Shown: positions 37,065 to 50,525 of the stretch, in pieces
Position numbering within the stretch: position 1 is the stretch's first letter
How the letters are laid out: every line of letters begins with the position of its first letter
Source: Kitasatospora griseola
Lineage (GTDB): Bacteria > Actinomycetota > Actinomycetes > Streptomycetales > Streptomycetaceae
Direction of reading: 5' to 3'
Assembly (NCBI RefSeq): GCF_014648555.1
Contig: NZ_BMRI01000005.1
Coordinates: forward strand, 103,493 to 167,492
DNA length: 64,000 nt
The notes under the pieces: generated by a model
Seen by the model: the letters and a program-made list of their open reading frames with translations, nothing else
Told to the model about the DNA's origin: nothing
Database searches by the model: none
Translations under genes and position numbers: made by a program

Positions 37065-37067
37065 CGC

Positions 37068-37607
37068 TTACTTACCACTCTTTCCGACCTTGCGGCGGAT
37101 GACCTCGCCCGCGTACTTGACGCCCTTGGCCTTGTACGGGTCGGGCTTGCGCAGCTTGCGGATCTTCGCGGCGACCTCGCCGACCTTCTGCTTGTCGGTG
37201 CCGTCCACGTGGAACTTGGTGGGCGAATCGACGACGAAGGAAATGCCCTCCGGGGCCTCGACCAGGATCGGGTGGCTGTAGCCCAGCGCGAACTCCATGT
37301 TGGAGCCCTTCGCCGTGACTCGGTAGCCGACACCGCTGATCTCCAGCGACTTGCGGTAGCCCGCGGTCACGCCGGTGATCATGTTCGCCACCAGCGTGCG
37401 CGACAGGCCGTGCAGGGCCTTCGACTGACGCTCGTCGTTCGGGCGGGTGACGACCAGAGAGCCGTCCTCGCCCTTGCCGATTTCGATCGGCGCGGCGACG
37501 ACGTGGGTGAGGGTGCCCTTGGGGCCCTTCACCGTGACCGTCTGGCCGTCGATGGTGACGTCCACACCAGCGGGAACCTGGATGGGCAGCCGTCCAATGC
37601 GCGACAT
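37068..37607 (-). CDS. rplF: 50S ribosomal protein L6
   Basis: Two-domain protein near the factor-binding site. 179 aa beginning [20 protein letters not shown]. It contains [30 protein letters not shown] and, at the end, [19 protein letters not shown], the family signature. 22 bp after rpsH. Confidence 0.97.
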   Translation of the reverse strand: MSRIGRLPIQVPAGVDVTIDGQTVTVKGPKGTLTHVVAAPIEIGKGEDGSLVVTRPNDERQSKALHGLSRTLVANMITGVTAGYRKSLEISGVGYRVTAKGSNMEFALGYSHPILVEAPEGISFVVDSPTKFHVDGTDKQKVGEVAAKIRKLRKPDPYKAKGVKYAGEVIRRKVGKSGK

Positions 37608-37629
37608 TGCTGTACCTCCGTTTCCCGAA

Positions 37630-38037
37630 TTACCAGACGTAGGCGAGAACTTCTCCGCCTACGCCCTTCTTGGCAGCCTGCTTGTCGGTCAGGAGGCCGG
37701 AGGACGTGGAGATGATCGCCACGCCCAGGCCGCCGAGCACCTTCGGCAGGTTGGTGGACTTTGCGTAAACACGCAGACCCGGCTTGCTGATGCGCTTGAT
37801 GCCGGCGATGGAGCGCTCACGGTTCGGACCGAACTTGAGCTCGATGGTCAGCTTCTTGCCGACCTCGTTCTCGGTGGGGTCCTCAACCTTGTAGGAGGAG
37901 ATGTAACCCTCCTGCTGCAGGATCTCGGCGACGTGCGCCTTGATCTTGCTCGACGGCATCACGACGGAGTCGTGGTACGCCGAGTTGGCGTTACGCAGAC
38001 GAGTGAGCATGTCTGCGATCGGGTCGGTCATGGTCAT
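37630..38037 (-). CDS. rpsH: 30S ribosomal protein S8
   Basis: Primary 16S-binding protein and, in E. coli, translational repressor of the spc operon. 135 aa from ATG at 38037 ([20 protein letters not shown]); GAGG lies 5 nt upstream. [28 protein letters not shown] and the C-terminal [11 protein letters not shown] are conserved. Unlike its neighbours it is separated from rpsN by a structured 266-nt spacer. Confidence 0.97.
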   Translation of the reverse strand: MTMTDPIADMLTRLRNANSAYHDSVVMPSSKIKAHVAEILQQEGYISSYKVEDPTENEVGKKLTIELKFGPNRERSIAGIKRISKPGLRVYAKSTNLPKVLGGLGVAIISTSSGLLTDKQAAKKGVGGEVLAYVW

Positions 38038-38075
38038 GGTGGCCTCAGGCCTCTCTCGCCGTGGTTTCTCCGCAC

Positions 38076-38135
38076 CAGGTCCCCCTCCGCGCACTCGCCA
38101 AAGAGTGCGAAAGGGGCACAAGCGCAGGGGACCTG
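38076..38135 (-). other. Nested RNA hairpin in the rpsN-rpsH spacer
   Basis: CAGGTCCCC (38076-38084) pairs with GGGGACCTG (38127-38135). Inside it CGCACTC (38090-38096) pairs with GAGTGCG (38103-38109) around a 6-nt loop. All pairs are perfect. It lies directly upstream of the S8 ribosome-binding site and could control rpsH translation or transcript continuation. Confidence 0.6.
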
Positions 38136-38210
38136 CGACGTAGTAAGACTGGGTTGCGCGAGCCCTCCTCGGAGAGCCGCAGACTGCCCGGACAGGGCGC
38201 TGCGGCAGGG

Positions 38211-38268
38211 GCCCGACCCCGCAACCTTACGGGATCCGCTTCCGGAACCCAAAAGCCGGGGGTCGGGC
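38211..38268 (-). other. Second inverted repeat in the rpsN-rpsH spacer
   Basis: Perfect 10-bp arms GCCCGACCCC and GGGGTCGGGC with a 38-nt loop, starting 36 bp past the rpsN stop. It may act as a terminator or attenuator. Confidence 0.55.
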
Positions 38269-38303
38269 ACACTGCTTCGCTGGTCAGAACAGCTGGTAAG
38301 TGA

Positions 38304-38489
38304 TTACCAGGAGCTCTTGGTCACGCCCGGCAGCTCGCCGCGGTGCGCCATCTCACGGAGGCACACACGGCACAGGCCGAACTTGCGGTACACCGAGTGC
38401 GGACGGCCGCAGCGCTGGCACCGGGTGTACGCCCGGACGCCGAACTTCGGCTTGCGCTCGGACTTAGCGATCAGGGCCTTCTTCGCCAT
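38304..38489 (-). CDS. rpsN: 30S ribosomal protein S14, zinc-binding type Z
   Basis: 61 aa, the short form: [20 protein letters not shown], then a zinc knuckle CQRC-N12-CRVC and [18 protein letters not shown]. The zinc-binding version is normal for this operon; streptomycetes keep a zinc-free paralogue elsewhere under Zur. 3 bp after rplE; followed by a long structured spacer. Confidence 0.97.
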   Translation of the reverse strand: MAKKALIAKSERKPKFGVRAYTRCQRCGRPHSVYRKFGLCRVCLREMAHRGELPGVTKSSW

Positions 38490-38492
38490 GGC

Positions 38493-39062
38493 TCACGCCT
38501 CCTTGAACGGGAAGCCCAGAGCGCGCAGCAGCGCCCGGCCCTCATCGTCGGTCTGAGCGGTGGTCACGACGGTGATGTCCATACCGCGCTGACGGTCGAC
38601 CTTGTCCTGGTCGATCTCGTGGAACATGACCTGCTCGGTCAGACCGAAGGTGTAGTTGCCACGGCCGTCGAACTGCTTCGGGGAGAGGCCGCGGAAGTCA
38701 CGGATACGCGGCAGAGCCAGCGACACCAGACGGTCCACGAACTCCCACATGCGGTCACCACGGAGGGTGACGTGGGCACCGATCGGCTGACCCTCGCGCA
38801 GCTTGAACTGCGCGATGGACTTGCGGGCCTTGGTGACGGCCGGCTTCTGACCGGTGATCGCGGTCAGGTCCTTGATGGCACCCTCGATCAGCTTGCTGTC
38901 ACGGGCAGCCTCGCCGACGCCCATGTTGACCACGACCTTGACCAGGCCGGGGATCAGCATGACGTTCTCGTACGAGAACTCCTCGTGCAGCTGGCCCTTG
39001 ACCTCGGAGAGGTACTTCTCCTTGAGGCGGGGGGCCACCTTCTCAACAGTCGTCTCAGACAT
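38493..39062 (-). CDS. rplE: 50S ribosomal protein L5
   Basis: 5S rRNA-binding protein contacting P-site tRNA. 189 aa; [41 protein letters not shown] and [20 protein letters not shown] are family hallmarks. Its ATG overlaps the rplX stop by one base. Confidence 0.97.
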   Translation of the reverse strand: MSETTVEKVAPRLKEKYLSEVKGQLHEEFSYENVMLIPGLVKVVVNMGVGEAARDSKLIEGAIKDLTAITGQKPAVTKARKSIAQFKLREGQPIGAHVTLRGDRMWEFVDRLVSLALPRIRDFRGLSPKQFDGRGNYTFGLTEQVMFHEIDQDKVDRQRGMDITVVTTAQTDDEGRALLRALGFPFKEA

Positions 39063-39385
39063 CAGATGTCCTCACCCGTCCGCTTGGCAACGCGGATCTT
39101 GTTGCCCTGGTCGTCGAAGCGGTAGCCGACGCGGGTAACGACCTTCTTGCCGTCCTTCTCCACGACCAGCTGGACGTTGGAGACGTGCACCGGGGCCTCG
39201 ACGGTCACGATGCCACCCTGGGTACCGGGACCCGGCTTGGTGTGCTTCTTGACCCGGTTGACACCCTCGACCAGGACCTTGTTGTCAGCCGGCATGGCCT
39301 GAATGACCTTGCCCTGCTTGCCCTTGTCCTTGCCGGTGATGACCTGGACCAGGTCACCCTTCTTGATCTTCATGCTGTTCGCCAT
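39062..39385 (-). CDS. rplX: 50S ribosomal protein L24
   Basis: Assembly-initiator protein. 107 aa with the KOW motif [20 protein letters not shown] and [20 protein letters not shown]. 3 bp after rplN and one-base overlap with rplE. Confidence 0.97.
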   Translation of the reverse strand: MANSMKIKKGDLVQVITGKDKGKQGKVIQAMPADNKVLVEGVNRVKKHTKPGPGTQGGIVTVEAPVHVSNVQLVVEKDGKKVVTRVGYRFDDQGNKIRVAKRTGEDI

Positions 39386-39388
39386 GGG

Positions 39389-39760
39389 TTAGAGCACCTC
39401 CGGCGCCAGCGAGATGATCTTCATGAACTTCTTGTCGCGCAGCTCGCGGCCCACCGGGCCGAAGATGCGGGTACCGCGGGGGTCGCCATCGGTGTTCTTG
39501 AGAACGACAGCGGCGTTCTCGTCGAAACGGATGTACGAGCCGTCCGGACGGCGGCGCTCCTTGACGGTGCGAACGACGACGCACTTCACGACGTCGCCCT
39601 TCTTCACCGAACCGCCGGGGATCGCGTCCTTGACGGTGGCGACGATGACGTCGCCGATACCGGCGTAGCGGCGACCGGAGCCACCGAGAACGCGGATGCA
39701 GAGAATTTCCTTCGCACCCGTGTTGTCGGCGACGCGCAGTCGCGACTCCTGCTGGATCAC
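39389..39760 (-). CDS. rplN: 50S ribosomal protein L14
   Basis: Intersubunit-bridge protein. 123 aa starting (GTG) [20 protein letters not shown], with [18 protein letters not shown] and the C-terminal [22 protein letters not shown] at 39760 has AGGAG 8 nt upstream. It opens the spc part of the cluster, 102 bp after rpsQ; a 16-bp palindrome lies just upstream. Confidence 0.97.
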   Translation of the reverse strand: MIQQESRLRVADNTGAKEILCIRVLGGSGRRYAGIGDVIVATVKDAIPGGSVKKGDVVKCVVVRTVKERRRPDGSYIRFDENAAVVLKNTDGDPRGTRIFGPVGRELRDKKFMKIISLAPEVL

Positions 39761-39775
39761 AGCATTCTCCTGATC

Positions 39776-39791
39776 GTCAACAAGTGTTGAC
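39776..39791. promoter_or_regulatory. 16-bp palindrome upstream of rplN
   Basis: GTCAACAAGTGTTGAC: 7-bp perfect arms around 2 nt, 15 bp before the rplN start, in the only sizeable spacer (102 bp) between rpsJ and rpsN. It could be an operator or a short RNA hairpin. Confidence 0.45.
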
Positions 39792-39862
39792 GGGCCGGCC
39801 GCTGCTCACACCCGCGCCCCTGGGGGCCCGGTGCACATACGGCCGTACCGCGAACAACCTTG

Positions 39863-40135
39863 TTACTTGGCCTTCTCGAGGATCTCGACGACGCGCCAGC
39901 GCTTCGTCGCGGACAGCGGCCGGGTCTCCATCAGGAGGACACGGTCGCCGACACCGCACGCGTTCTGCTCGTCGTGCGCCTTCAGCTTGTTGGTACGGCG
40001 GATGACCTTGCCGTACAGCGCGTGCTTGACGCGGTCCTCGACGGCGACGACGACGGTCTTGTCCATCTTGTCGCTGACGACGAGACCCTCGCGGGTCTTG
40101 CGGAAACCGCGCGTCTCGTTGGTGTTCTCAGTCAT
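39863..40135 (-). CDS. rpsQ: 30S ribosomal protein S17
   Basis: OB-fold 16S rRNA-binding protein, 90 aa. [20 protein letters not shown] and the [23 protein letters not shown] segment are diagnostic. Its ATG overlaps the rpmC stop by one base. Last gene of the S10 part. Confidence 0.97.
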   Translation of the reverse strand: MTENTNETRGFRKTREGLVVSDKMDKTVVVAVEDRVKHALYGKVIRRTNKLKAHDEQNACGVGDRVLLMETRPLSATKRWRVVEILEKAK

Positions 40136-40358
40136 CAGGCGTTCTCCACCGTCTCGATGCCCAGCTCGCGCTCGCGCATCAGGGTGTAGATCCGCGCGAT
40201 GTCCTTACGGACCAGCCGGAGCCGTCCGTGGTTGTCGAGCTGCCCGGTCGCCGCCTGGAAGCGGAGGTTGAACAGCTCCTCCTTGGCCTCACGGAGCTTG
40301 GCAACGAGGCCCTCGTTGTCCAGCTCGCGAAGCTCAGCAGCCTTGGTAGCGGCCGACA

Positions 40359-40359
<1 letters not shown>
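40135..40359 (-). CDS. rpmC: 50S ribosomal protein L29
   Basis: Two-helix protein at the exit tunnel, 74 aa: [20 protein letters not shown], then [20 protein letters not shown]. One-base overlaps on both sides (with rplP and rpsQ) show tight translational coupling. Confidence 0.96.
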
Positions 40360-40778
<419 letters not shown>

Positions 40779-40783
40779 GAGGG

Positions 40784-41626
40784 TCAGGCCTCCGTTCCGG
40801 TGTTCTCAGCGGCGGCCGGAGCCTCCACCGCGGCAGCCGGGGCCTGGGCCTCGGAAGCAGCGGCGGCGGGACGACGGCCGCGGCCACCGCGCTCGCCACC
40901 ACGGCCACCGCGCTCGCCACCGCGGGCGGGACGACCGCCCTCGGGACGGGCCGGGCGGTTGCCGGAGCGGGCAGCGGCGTTCTCAGCGCGGACCTCGGCG
41001 ATGTTCTTGACGTCGCCCTTGTAGATCCAGACCTTCACGCCGATGCGGCCGAAGGTGGTCTTGGCCTCGAAGAAGCCGTAGTCGACGTTCGCGCGCAGGG
41101 TGTGCAGCGGCACACGGCCCTCGCGGTAGAACTCCGAACGGCTCATCTCGGCGCCGCCGAGACGACCGGAGCACTGGACCTTGATGCCCTTGGCGCCGGC
41201 CTTCATGGTCGACTGCATGCTCTTACGCATGGCGCGACGGAAGGAGACGCGGGAGGACAGCTGCTCCGCGACGCCCTGCGCAACGAGCTGGGCGTCCATC
41301 TCGGGGTTGCGGACCTCGAGGATGTTCAGCTGGACCTGCTTGCCGGTCAGCTTCTCCAGCTTGCCGCGGATCTTGTCGGCCTCCGTGCCACGGCGACCGA
41401 TCACGATGCCCGGGCGGGCGGTGTGGATGTCCACGCGGACCCGGTCACGGGTGCGCTCGATCTCAACCTTCGAGATGCCGGCGCGCTCCATGCCCTGCGT
41501 CATGAGACGCCGGATGGCGACGTCTTCCTTGACGTAGTCCTTGTACAGCTTGTCGGCGTACCAGCGGGACTTGAAGTCCGTGCTGATGCCGAGGCGGAAC
41601 CCGTGCGGGTTAACCTTCTGGCCCAT
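40784..41626 (-). CDS. rpsC: 30S ribosomal protein S3
   Basis: mRNA-entry protein with helicase role. 280 aa: [14 protein letters not shown] start, KH domain [21 protein letters not shown], and RREGKLPLHTLRA-like [17 protein letters not shown]-terminal tail of about 65 residues is rich in Arg/Gly then Ala/Pro, the streptomycete extension. One-base overlap with rplV. Confidence 0.97.
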   Translation of the reverse strand: MGQKVNPHGFRLGISTDFKSRWYADKLYKDYVKEDVAIRRLMTQGMERAGISKVEIERTRDRVRVDIHTARPGIVIGRRGTEADKIRGKLEKLTGKQVQLNILEVRNPEMDAQLVAQGVAEQLSSRVSFRRAMRKSMQSTMKAGAKGIKVQCSGRLGGAEMSRSEFYREGRVPLHTLRANVDYGFFEAKTTFGRIGVKVWIYKGDVKNIAEVRAENAAARSGNRPARPEGGRPARGGERGGRGGERGGRGRRPAAAASEAQAPAAAVEAPAAAENTGTEA

Positions 41627-41973
41627 TACCGGGTCCCTTCCTTGCTGCTGACGACCACGGTGATGTGGCTGGTCCGCTTGCGGATCCGGTAGGCACGGCC
41701 CTGGGCGCGCGGACGGAACCGCTTCAGGGTCGGACCCTCGTCAACGTACGCCTCGGAGATGTAGAGGTCGTCCACGTTGGAGTGGTTGTAGTTGTGCGCG
41801 GCGTTGGCGATGGCGCTGTTCAGCACCTTGCCGACCGGCACGGTGGCAGCCTGCGGAGCGAAACGCAGGACCGCCTGGGCCTCCGTGGCCGGCAGGCCAC
41901 GGATGAGGTCCACCACGCGGCGGGCCTTCATGGGCGTGACGCGGATGTACCGCGCCTGGGCCCTGGCTTCCAT
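41626..41973 (-). CDS. rplV: 50S ribosomal protein L22
   Basis: Exit-tunnel constriction protein. 115 aa from ATG at 41973 ([20 protein letters not shown]). The macrolide-relevant hairpin region lies in [26 protein letters not shown]. The nine codons upstream in frame are not conserved. 85 bp after rpsS. Confidence 0.96.
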   Translation of the reverse strand: MEARAQARYIRVTPMKARRVVDLIRGLPATEAQAVLRFAPQAATVPVGKVLNSAIANAAHNYNHSNVDDLYISEAYVDEGPTLKRFRPRAQGRAYRIRKRTSHITVVVSSKEGTR

Positions 41974-42058
41974 GGTTGTCCCCTTAATGGAGTAAGTCAC
42001 TTACGTCGTTCTGGTTGCTACAGCTCGGAAGCCCCGAAGCGGAGCTTCAAATCGACGC

Positions 42059-42340
42059 TTAGCGACGCTTCGACTTGCGGTCTTCCTTCACGTGCCCCTT
42101 GAAGGTGCGCGTGGGAGCGAACTCGCCGAGCTTGTGGCCGACCATCGACTCGGTGACGAACACCGGGACGTGCTTGCGGCCATCGTGAACCGCGATCGTG
42201 TGGCCGAGCATGGCCGGGGAGATCACGGAACGACGGGACCAGGTCTTGATGACGTTCTGCGTGCCCGCCTCGTTCTGCACGTCCACCTTCTTCTGAAGGT
42301 GGCCGTCGATGAAGGGGCCCTTCTTGAGACTGCGCGGCAT
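42059..42340 (-). CDS. rpsS: 30S ribosomal protein S19
   Basis: 93 aa: [19 protein letters not shown], then [22 protein letters not shown] and [20 protein letters not shown] at 42340; sequence further upstream in frame belongs to rplB read out of frame. 11 bp after rplB. Confidence 0.97.
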   Translation of the reverse strand: MPRSLKKGPFIDGHLQKKVDVQNEAGTQNVIKTWSRRSVISPAMLGHTIAVHDGRKHVPVFVTESMVGHKLGEFAPTRTFKGHVKEDRKSKRR

Positions 42341-42351
42341 CTGACCTGCTC

Positions 42352-43188
42352 CTAGCGCTTCTTGTTGGTCTTGCGGCGGCGCACGATGAGCTTGTCCGAC
42401 GCCTTGTTCGGGCGACGGGTGCGGCCCTCGGGCTTGCCCCACGGCGAGACCGGGTGGCGACCACCGGAGGTCTTACCCTCACCACCACCGTGCGGGTGGT
42501 CGATCGGGTTCATGGCCACACCACGCACGGTCGGGCGGACGCCCTTCCAGCGCATACGGCCGGCCTTGCCCCAGTTGATGTTCGACTGCTCGGCGTTGCC
42601 GACCTCGCCGACGGTCGCGCGGCAGCGCGCGTCCACCAGGCGGATCTCACCGGAGGGCATGCGCAGGTGCGCCATGCGACCCTCACGGGCGAGCAGCTGA
42701 ATGCCGGAACCCGCGGAACGGGCCAGCTTGGCGCCACCGCCGGGACGGAGCTCCACCGCGTGAATGGTGGTACCGACCGGGATGTTGCGGAGCGGCAGGT
42801 TGTTGCCCGGCTTGATGTCGGCGCCAGCGCCGTTCTCGATCCGGTCACCCTGCGCAACGCCACGGGGGGCGATGATGTAGCGCTTCTCGCCGTCCGCGTA
42901 GTGCAGGAGCGCGATGCGCGCGGTGCGGTTGGGGTCGTACTCGATGTGAGCGACCTTGGCCGGCACGCCGTCCTTGTCGTGACGACGGAAGTCGATCAGA
43001 CGGTAGGCGCGCTTGTGACCGCCACCCTGGTGGCGAGCAGTGACACGACCGGCGTTGTTACGGCCGCCCTTGCTGTGCAGCGGGCGAACCAGCGACTTCT
43101 CCGGCGTGGACCGCGTGATTTCGACGAAGTCGGCCACGCTGGAGCCACGACGGCCCGGCGTAGTCGGCTTGTACTTGCGGATACCCAT
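42352..43188 (-). CDS. rplB: 50S ribosomal protein L2
   Basis: Peptidyl-transferase-centre protein. 278 aa: [39 protein letters not shown], and the C-terminal catalytic-region motif [20 protein letters not shown] (with the conserved His). 44 bp after rplW. Confidence 0.98.
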   Translation of the reverse strand: MGIRKYKPTTPGRRGSSVADFVEITRSTPEKSLVRPLHSKGGRNNAGRVTARHQGGGHKRAYRLIDFRRHDKDGVPAKVAHIEYDPNRTARIALLHYADGEKRYIIAPRGVAQGDRIENGAGADIKPGNNLPLRNIPVGTTIHAVELRPGGGAKLARSAGSGIQLLAREGRMAHLRMPSGEIRLVDARCRATVGEVGNAEQSNINWGKAGRMRWKGVRPTVRGVAMNPIDHPHGGGEGKTSGGRHPVSPWGKPEGRTRRPNKASDKLIVRRRKTNKKR

Positions 43189-43232
43189 TTCTGTCCTCGT
43201 CCTTTACGACGATCGCAGCCTCTGACGAAAAG

Positions 43233-43550
43233 TCAGGAGACCGGACCACCGAAGATGTCGATGCGGTTGCCCTCGGCCAGCGTCACGATCGCGCGCTTGG
43301 TGTCCTTGCGCTTGCCGAAACCGGTGCGGGAGCGCTTGCGCTTGCCCTGGCGGTTCAGCGTGTTCACGGCCTCGACCTTGACCGAGAAGACCGACTCGAC
43401 GGCCTGCTTGATCTGGGTCTTGTTGGCACCCGGCGCCACGACGAACGTGTACTTGTTCTCGTCGAGGAGCGAGTAGCTCTTCTCCGAGATGACCGGCTTG
43501 ATCAGGACGTCACGGGGGTCCGTGAACGTCTTGGAGGTGATCTCGCTCAT
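43233..43550 (-). CDS. rplW: 50S ribosomal protein L23
   Basis: Docking site for trigger factor and SRP at the tunnel exit. 105 aa; [40 protein letters not shown] and the basic [20 protein letters not shown] loop. Its start overlaps the rplD stop by one base. Confidence 0.97.
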   Translation of the reverse strand: MSEITSKTFTDPRDVLIKPVISEKSYSLLDENKYTFVVAPGANKTQIKQAVESVFSVKVEAVNTLNRQGKRKRSRTGFGKRKDTKRAIVTLAEGNRIDIFGGPVS

Positions 43551-44227
43551 CAGGCGGCAGTCCCTTCGAGCTCGCCCTCAGCAGCAACGGCCTTGGCGGA
43601 CGCGGCCGGACCGGCCACGAAACGCTCGAAGGCGGCCTGGGTGAAGACCACATCGTCGGAGACGAGCACGTCGTAGGTGTTCAGCTGGCCGGCGTCCAGG
43701 ATGTGCACGTTCGCCAGGTTGCGAGCGGACAGGATGCCCAGCTCGTCCTCGCGCTCGACCACCAGGAGGAGGTTCTTGCGCTCGGAGATCTTGCCGAACA
43801 GGGCCTTGGCGGCCTTGGTCGACGGCGCCTCGGTCGCGGTCACGCCGGTCACGACGTGGATGCGCTCGTGACGGGCCCGGTCGGTGAGCGCGCTGCGCAG
43901 GGCGGCGGCGATCATCTTCTTCGGGGTCCGCTGCGAGTAGTCACGCGGCACGGGACCGTGCACGACGCCACCACCGGCGAACTGCGGCGCGCGGGTCGAA
44001 CCCTGGCGGGCGCGACCGGTGCCCTTCTGGCGGTACGGCTTCCTGCCGCCACCACGGACCTCGCCACGACGCTTGACCTTGTGAGTGCCCTGACGGGCCG
44101 CAGCGAGCTGCGCCACGACGACCTGGTGCATCAGCGGAACGCTGACCTTGGCGTCGAAGATCTCGGCGGGCAGCTCAAGGCTGCCGGCCTTGTCGCCGGC
44201 CGGCGACAGAATGTCAATGGTGCTCAT
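43550..44227 (-). CDS. rplD: 50S ribosomal protein L4
   Basis: Tunnel protein and, in E. coli, autogenous regulator of the S10 operon leader. 225 aa from ATG at 44227 ([20 protein letters not shown]); a GTG three codons upstream is possible. [23 protein letters not shown] is the tunnel-loop region. 5 bp after rplC. Whether it also acts on the leader hairpin described at 45288-45313 is untested. Confidence 0.97.
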   Translation of the reverse strand: MSTIDILSPAGDKAGSLELPAEIFDAKVSVPLMHQVVVAQLAAARQGTHKVKRRGEVRGGGRKPYRQKGTGRARQGSTRAPQFAGGGVVHGPVPRDYSQRTPKKMIAAALRSALTDRARHERIHVVTGVTATEAPSTKAAKALFGKISERKNLLLVVEREDELGILSARNLANVHILDAGQLNTYDVLVSDDVVFTQAAFERFVAGPAASAKAVAAEGELEGTAA

Positions 44228-44232
44228 ATCCT

Positions 44233-44880
44233 TCACAGCCCCTTCGCCGCGGTGCGGACGAGGACGAGGCCGCCGTTCGGACCCGGGATCGCGCCCTTGA
44301 TGAGCAGCAGACCCTTCTCCGCGTCGACCGCGTGCACGGTCAGGTTCTGGGTGGTCACGCGCTCGTGGCCCATCCGACCCGCCATGCGCATGCCCTTGAA
44401 CACACGGCCCGGGGTGGCGCAGCCACCGATGGAGCCGGGCGAACGGTGCTTGCGCTGGGTGCCGTGACCGGCGCCGAGGCCCTTGAAGTTGTGACGCTTC
44501 ATGACACCGGCGAAGCCCTTGCCCTTGGAGGTGCCGGTCACGTCGACCTTGACACCCGCCTCGAACAGCTCAGCGGTGATCTCCTGGCCCAGGGTGTACT
44601 CGGACGCGTCCGAGGTACGCAGCTCGACCAGGTGGCGGCGGGGGGTGACACCGGCCTTGGCGAAGTGGCCCTGGAGGGGCTTGTTCACCTTGCGGGGGTC
44701 GATCTCGCCGAAGCCGATCTGGACGGCGTCGTAGCCGGCCGGGCTGTCGGCGGTGTGGACCTGGGTCACGACATTGGGCCCAGCCTTGACGACGGTCACC
44801 GGGACAACCCGGTTGTTCTCGTCCCAGACCTGGGTCATGCCGAGCTTCTCGCCCAGGATGCCCTTCATCTGCTTAGCCAT
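44233..44880 (-). CDS. rplC: 50S ribosomal protein L3
   Basis: Early-assembly protein reaching the peptidyl-transferase centre. 215 aa: [37 protein letters not shown] and [27 protein letters not shown]. 14 bp after rpsJ. Confidence 0.98.
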   Translation of the reverse strand: MAKQMKGILGEKLGMTQVWDENNRVVPVTVVKAGPNVVTQVHTADSPAGYDAVQIGFGEIDPRKVNKPLQGHFAKAGVTPRRHLVELRTSDASEYTLGQEITAELFEAGVKVDVTGTSKGKGFAGVMKRHNFKGLGAGHGTQRKHRSPGSIGGCATPGRVFKGMRMAGRMGHERVTTQNLTVHAVDAEKGLLLIKGAIPGPNGGLVLVRTAAKGL

Positions 44881-44894
44881 CTTCGGTGCGCCTC

Positions 44895-45203
44895 TCAGAG
44901 CTTGATCTCGATGTCGACGCCCGCCGGCAGGTCGAGACGCATCAGCGAGTCAACCGTCTTCGGCGTGGGGTCGAGGATGTCGATCAGACGCTTGTGAGTG
45001 CGCATCTCGAAGTGCTCGCGCGAGTCCTTGTACTTGTGCGGCGAGCGGATGACGCAGTAAACGTTCTTCTCAGTGGGCAGCGGCACCGGGCCCGCGACCT
45101 GCGCACCAGTGCGGATCACCGTCTCGACGATCTTCTTCGCCGAGGAGTCGATGACCTCGTGGTCGTAGGCCTTGAGCCGGATGCGGATCTTCTGTCCCGC
45201 CAT
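44895..45203 (-). CDS. rpsJ: 30S ribosomal protein S10 / NusE
   Basis: Ribosomal head protein and transcription antitermination factor NusE. 102 aa: [40 protein letters not shown], and the C-terminal [15 protein letters not shown] at 45203. First gene of the S10 operon; its upstream leader contains a terminator-like hairpin. Confidence 0.98.
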   Translation of the reverse strand: MAGQKIRIRLKAYDHEVIDSSAKKIVETVIRTGAQVAGPVPLPTEKNVYCVIRSPHKYKDSREHFEMRTHKRLIDILDPTPKTVDSLMRLDLPAGVDIEIKL

Positions 45204-45597
45204 GGCTACTCCGTAGTCCTTTGTGTCGTACGTCGCTACTCGACTCCCTCCGACCCCCGCGCTCGGGCGTGTCGCACTCGCGCTTGCAAAAAACCGGCGA
45301 ACACATCCGTCGGTTTCGAACTGCTGGGGGAGGTGAGCCGGGCCGATACCCCGCATACGCTTCCCGGAAGATTCCCGTACTTTCGCCCCGCAGCTGCCGC
45401 GGTGTCGCTTACACACCACTGCACCCACACACAGCACGTGGGAACATGAACGGCCATTCACGGGAACGACGAGTACATGGGACTCGCTTCCAGTCCTCCC
45501 GACGGGAGGCGCGCAGCATCGGTACTCAACCGAGCAACTCAGACATCCTGCCACAACGCGGGCCCGCGACGCCAATCAGTGGATCCTGCGACGCTCC
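45204..45597 (-). other. 394-bp S10-operon leader and intergenic region
   Basis: No credible gene. On the minus strand it carries the S10-operon leader, including the terminator-like hairpin at 45288-45313, and it should hold the operon promoter in its distal part. TTGGCG followed 19 nt later by CAGGAT is the best candidate but the spacing is too long to call. An inverted repeat CCTCCCGACGGGAGG lies near 45497-45511. Confidence 0.5.
45288..45313 (-). terminator. Terminator-like hairpin with U-tract in the S10 leader
   Basis: Minus strand: CCGACG (45308-45313), 8-nt loop, CGCCGG (45294-45299), then TTTTTT (45288-45293). The stem is short with one mismatch, but a six-T run is rare in this DNA. 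It lies about 85 nt upstream of rpsJ and is a candidate attenuator. Confidence 0.45.
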
Positions 45598-46308
45598 TCA
45601 CACCCCGCCGTCGCCGACCGGCACCAGCTCGGGCCGCCGCACCAGGTCACGCAACTGTTCGGCGGTCAGCGGCGGCGCGTCCATCGCCGGGCCGGGCGCC
45701 CGGGTGCCGAGGTAGCCGCTGATCGCGTCCACGAACAGCGCCCGCCCGCCCGGCAGCAGCAGGACCGCGTCCACGCTCCTCCCCCAGGCCAGCTCGACCC
45801 GGCCCGCGGGGTCCGGCCGCTGGTCGACCGTCAGCTCGTCCCGCCGCAGCGCCGCCTGGAGTGTGCAGGAGCGCGCGGCGACGGTGGGCAGTTCGGGCGT
45901 GCAGCTCAGCGACGGGGAACTGGCGAGGCCGGTCTCGATCCGGATCACCCCGAGCCGGCCGTCCCGGCGGAGCCAGTAGACGCCGTCCAGTGGACCGCCG
46001 TGGTCGGCTCCCGGCCCGAGCACCGGGGCGGCCCGCTCGACCGTGCCGAGGCCGGCCGGCAGCAGCGCCTGCAGCCGCTGTGCCTGTTGCCGCTCCGGCC
46101 GGTCCGCGGCGCTCGGCCGGTCCGGCGGGCCCCAGCCCGGGACGATCGCCCCGACGGCCAGCAGGCCGGCCGCCGCCAGGCCCAGCCCGGTGCGGCGCCG
46201 GCGGCGGATCCGGGCGGCGCGGGCGAACAGCGGCCGGTCGTCCGCGACGGCGGGCGGCTCTGCCAGGGCCTGCTCCAGAAGCTGTCGGATCTGCGCGTGC
46301 CCGGTCAT
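45598..46308 (-). CDS. Single-pass membrane protein paired with an ECF sigma factor
   Basis: 236 aa from ATG at 46308, overlapping the sigma-factor stop by 4 bp (ATGA). Residues 1-45 are cytoplasmic and end in a basic patch (RIRRRRRT); one membrane segment follows ([19 protein letters not shown]), then an extracytoplasmic domain of about 170 residues. The coupling and topology fit an anti-sigma factor or sensor, but no zinc-binding HxxxCxxC motif is present, so this is inference. I do not recognise the extracellular domain. Confidence 0.78.
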   Translation of the reverse strand: MTGHAQIRQLLEQALAEPPAVADDRPLFARAARIRRRRRTGLGLAAAGLLAVGAIVPGWGPPDRPSAADRPERQQAQRLQALLPAGLGTVERAAPVLGPGADHGGPLDGVYWLRRDGRLGVIRIETGLASSPSLSCTPELPTVAARSCTLQAALRRDELTVDQRPDPAGRVELAWGRSVDAVLLLPGGRALFVDAISGYLGTRAPGPAMDAPPLTAEQLRDLVRRPELVPVGDGGV

Positions 46309-46808
46309 GGCCGGTCCCCCTGCAACTGGTCGATGTCCTGCGGGACGAGGGCGCGCAACGCGGCCAGGCCGCGGGCCGAGTGGCTGCGGACGGTGCTCTC
46401 CGGCATGCCGAGCAGTTCCGCGGTGGCCGCGACGTCGAGGTCCTCCCAGTAGCGGAGCACCACCACCGCCCGCTGCTTGGGCCGGAGCCCGGCCAGGGCG
46501 GCCCGCACCGCGACGCCGAGCTTGGGCTCGGGGTGCGCCGCGGCGGGCTCGGGCAGCTCGCCGTAGGCCTGCTCGCGCCGCCAGAACCGGCGGCGGGCTG
46601 CGATGAAGGTGTTCAGCAGCGTCTGCCGGGCGTAGGCGTCGAGGTTGTCGATCCGCCGCAGCCGGCGCCGGCCGAGGATCACCTTGACCAGCGTCGTCTG
46701 GACCAGGTCGTCGGCCTCGTCGCGGTCGCCGCACAGCAGGTAGGCGCTGCGGAACAGCGCCGTCCGGCGGGCGGCGACGAACTCGTGCAGCACCTGGTCG
46801 GGATCCAC
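46305..46808 (-). CDS. ECF RNA polymerase sigma factor, SigE-like family
   Basis: 167 aa. Region 2 is [26 protein letters not shown] and region 4 is [36 protein letters not shown]-type helix-turn-helix; the regions 1 and 3 of primary sigma factors are absent. It would direct a small regulon after a surface signal. Coupled to the membrane protein downstream (4-bp overlap). It lies between the tuf terminator and the S10 operon. Confidence 0.9.
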   Translation of the reverse strand: MDPDQVLHEFVAARRTALFRSAYLLCGDRDEADDLVQTTLVKVILGRRRLRRIDNLDAYARQTLLNTFIAARRRFWRREQAYGELPEPAAAHPEPKLGVAVRAALAGLRPKQRAVVVLRYWEDLDVAATAELLGMPESTVRSHSARGLAALRALVPQDIDQLQGDRP

Positions 46809-46908
46809 CGGCGCCCTCCCCCTCTCCCGGACCGCCCCGGCGGGGCGGCTCCACCCCTTCCAGTGCGTCGGACCGCCGCCCGCGTTGCACCCGGCCGGGA
46901 GAAAAGCG

Positions 46909-46944
46909 AGCGGGCCCGCTCCCCCGAAGGGAAGCGGGCCCGCT
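46909..46944 (-). terminator. tuf terminator hairpin
   Basis: Arms AGCGGGCCCGCT (46909-46920 and 46933-46944), self-complementary, extended by CCC/GGG. It lies 41 bp past the tuf stop and resembles the rplQ hairpin at 28234-28268. Confidence 0.85.
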
Positions 46945-46985
46945 GCGTGAGCCTGTCCTGCGACAGACCGGGTCAGAGCGTCGAA

Positions 46986-48179
<1,194 letters not shown>

Positions 48180-48294
48180 TGCAGTCCTCCTGAGGACAGT
48201 TCTGTACGCCGTACGACGTCAGTTGGTCTGGATCGGGTTATTGGTACGGGGCGCTGGTTGCGCCCCATGCCGTCCCGCGGGTGGGGGTGCCGGA

Positions 48295-48331
48295 GGGCTC
48301 CCGGGCGGAGCCCGGACGGGTGACGTCCGGG
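48295..48331 (-). other. Two overlapping hairpins in the fusA-tuf spacer
   Basis: GGGCTCC/GGAGCCC (48295-48313, 5-nt loop) and CCCGGACG/CGTCCGGG (48311-48331, 5-nt loop) are both perfect and share three bases, so both cannot form in full at once. They may end the fusA transcript or form a switch before tuf. Confidence 0.55.
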
Positions 48332-48380
48332 TGCCCTCCTTCTAGCCTAAAGGGTCTGATTCATCCCGATTACCGGGACG

Positions 48381-50486
<2,106 letters not shown>

Positions 50487-50525
50487 GGTGGCTCGTTCTC
50501 TCTCTGTCTAGTGACGGGGTTCGGA

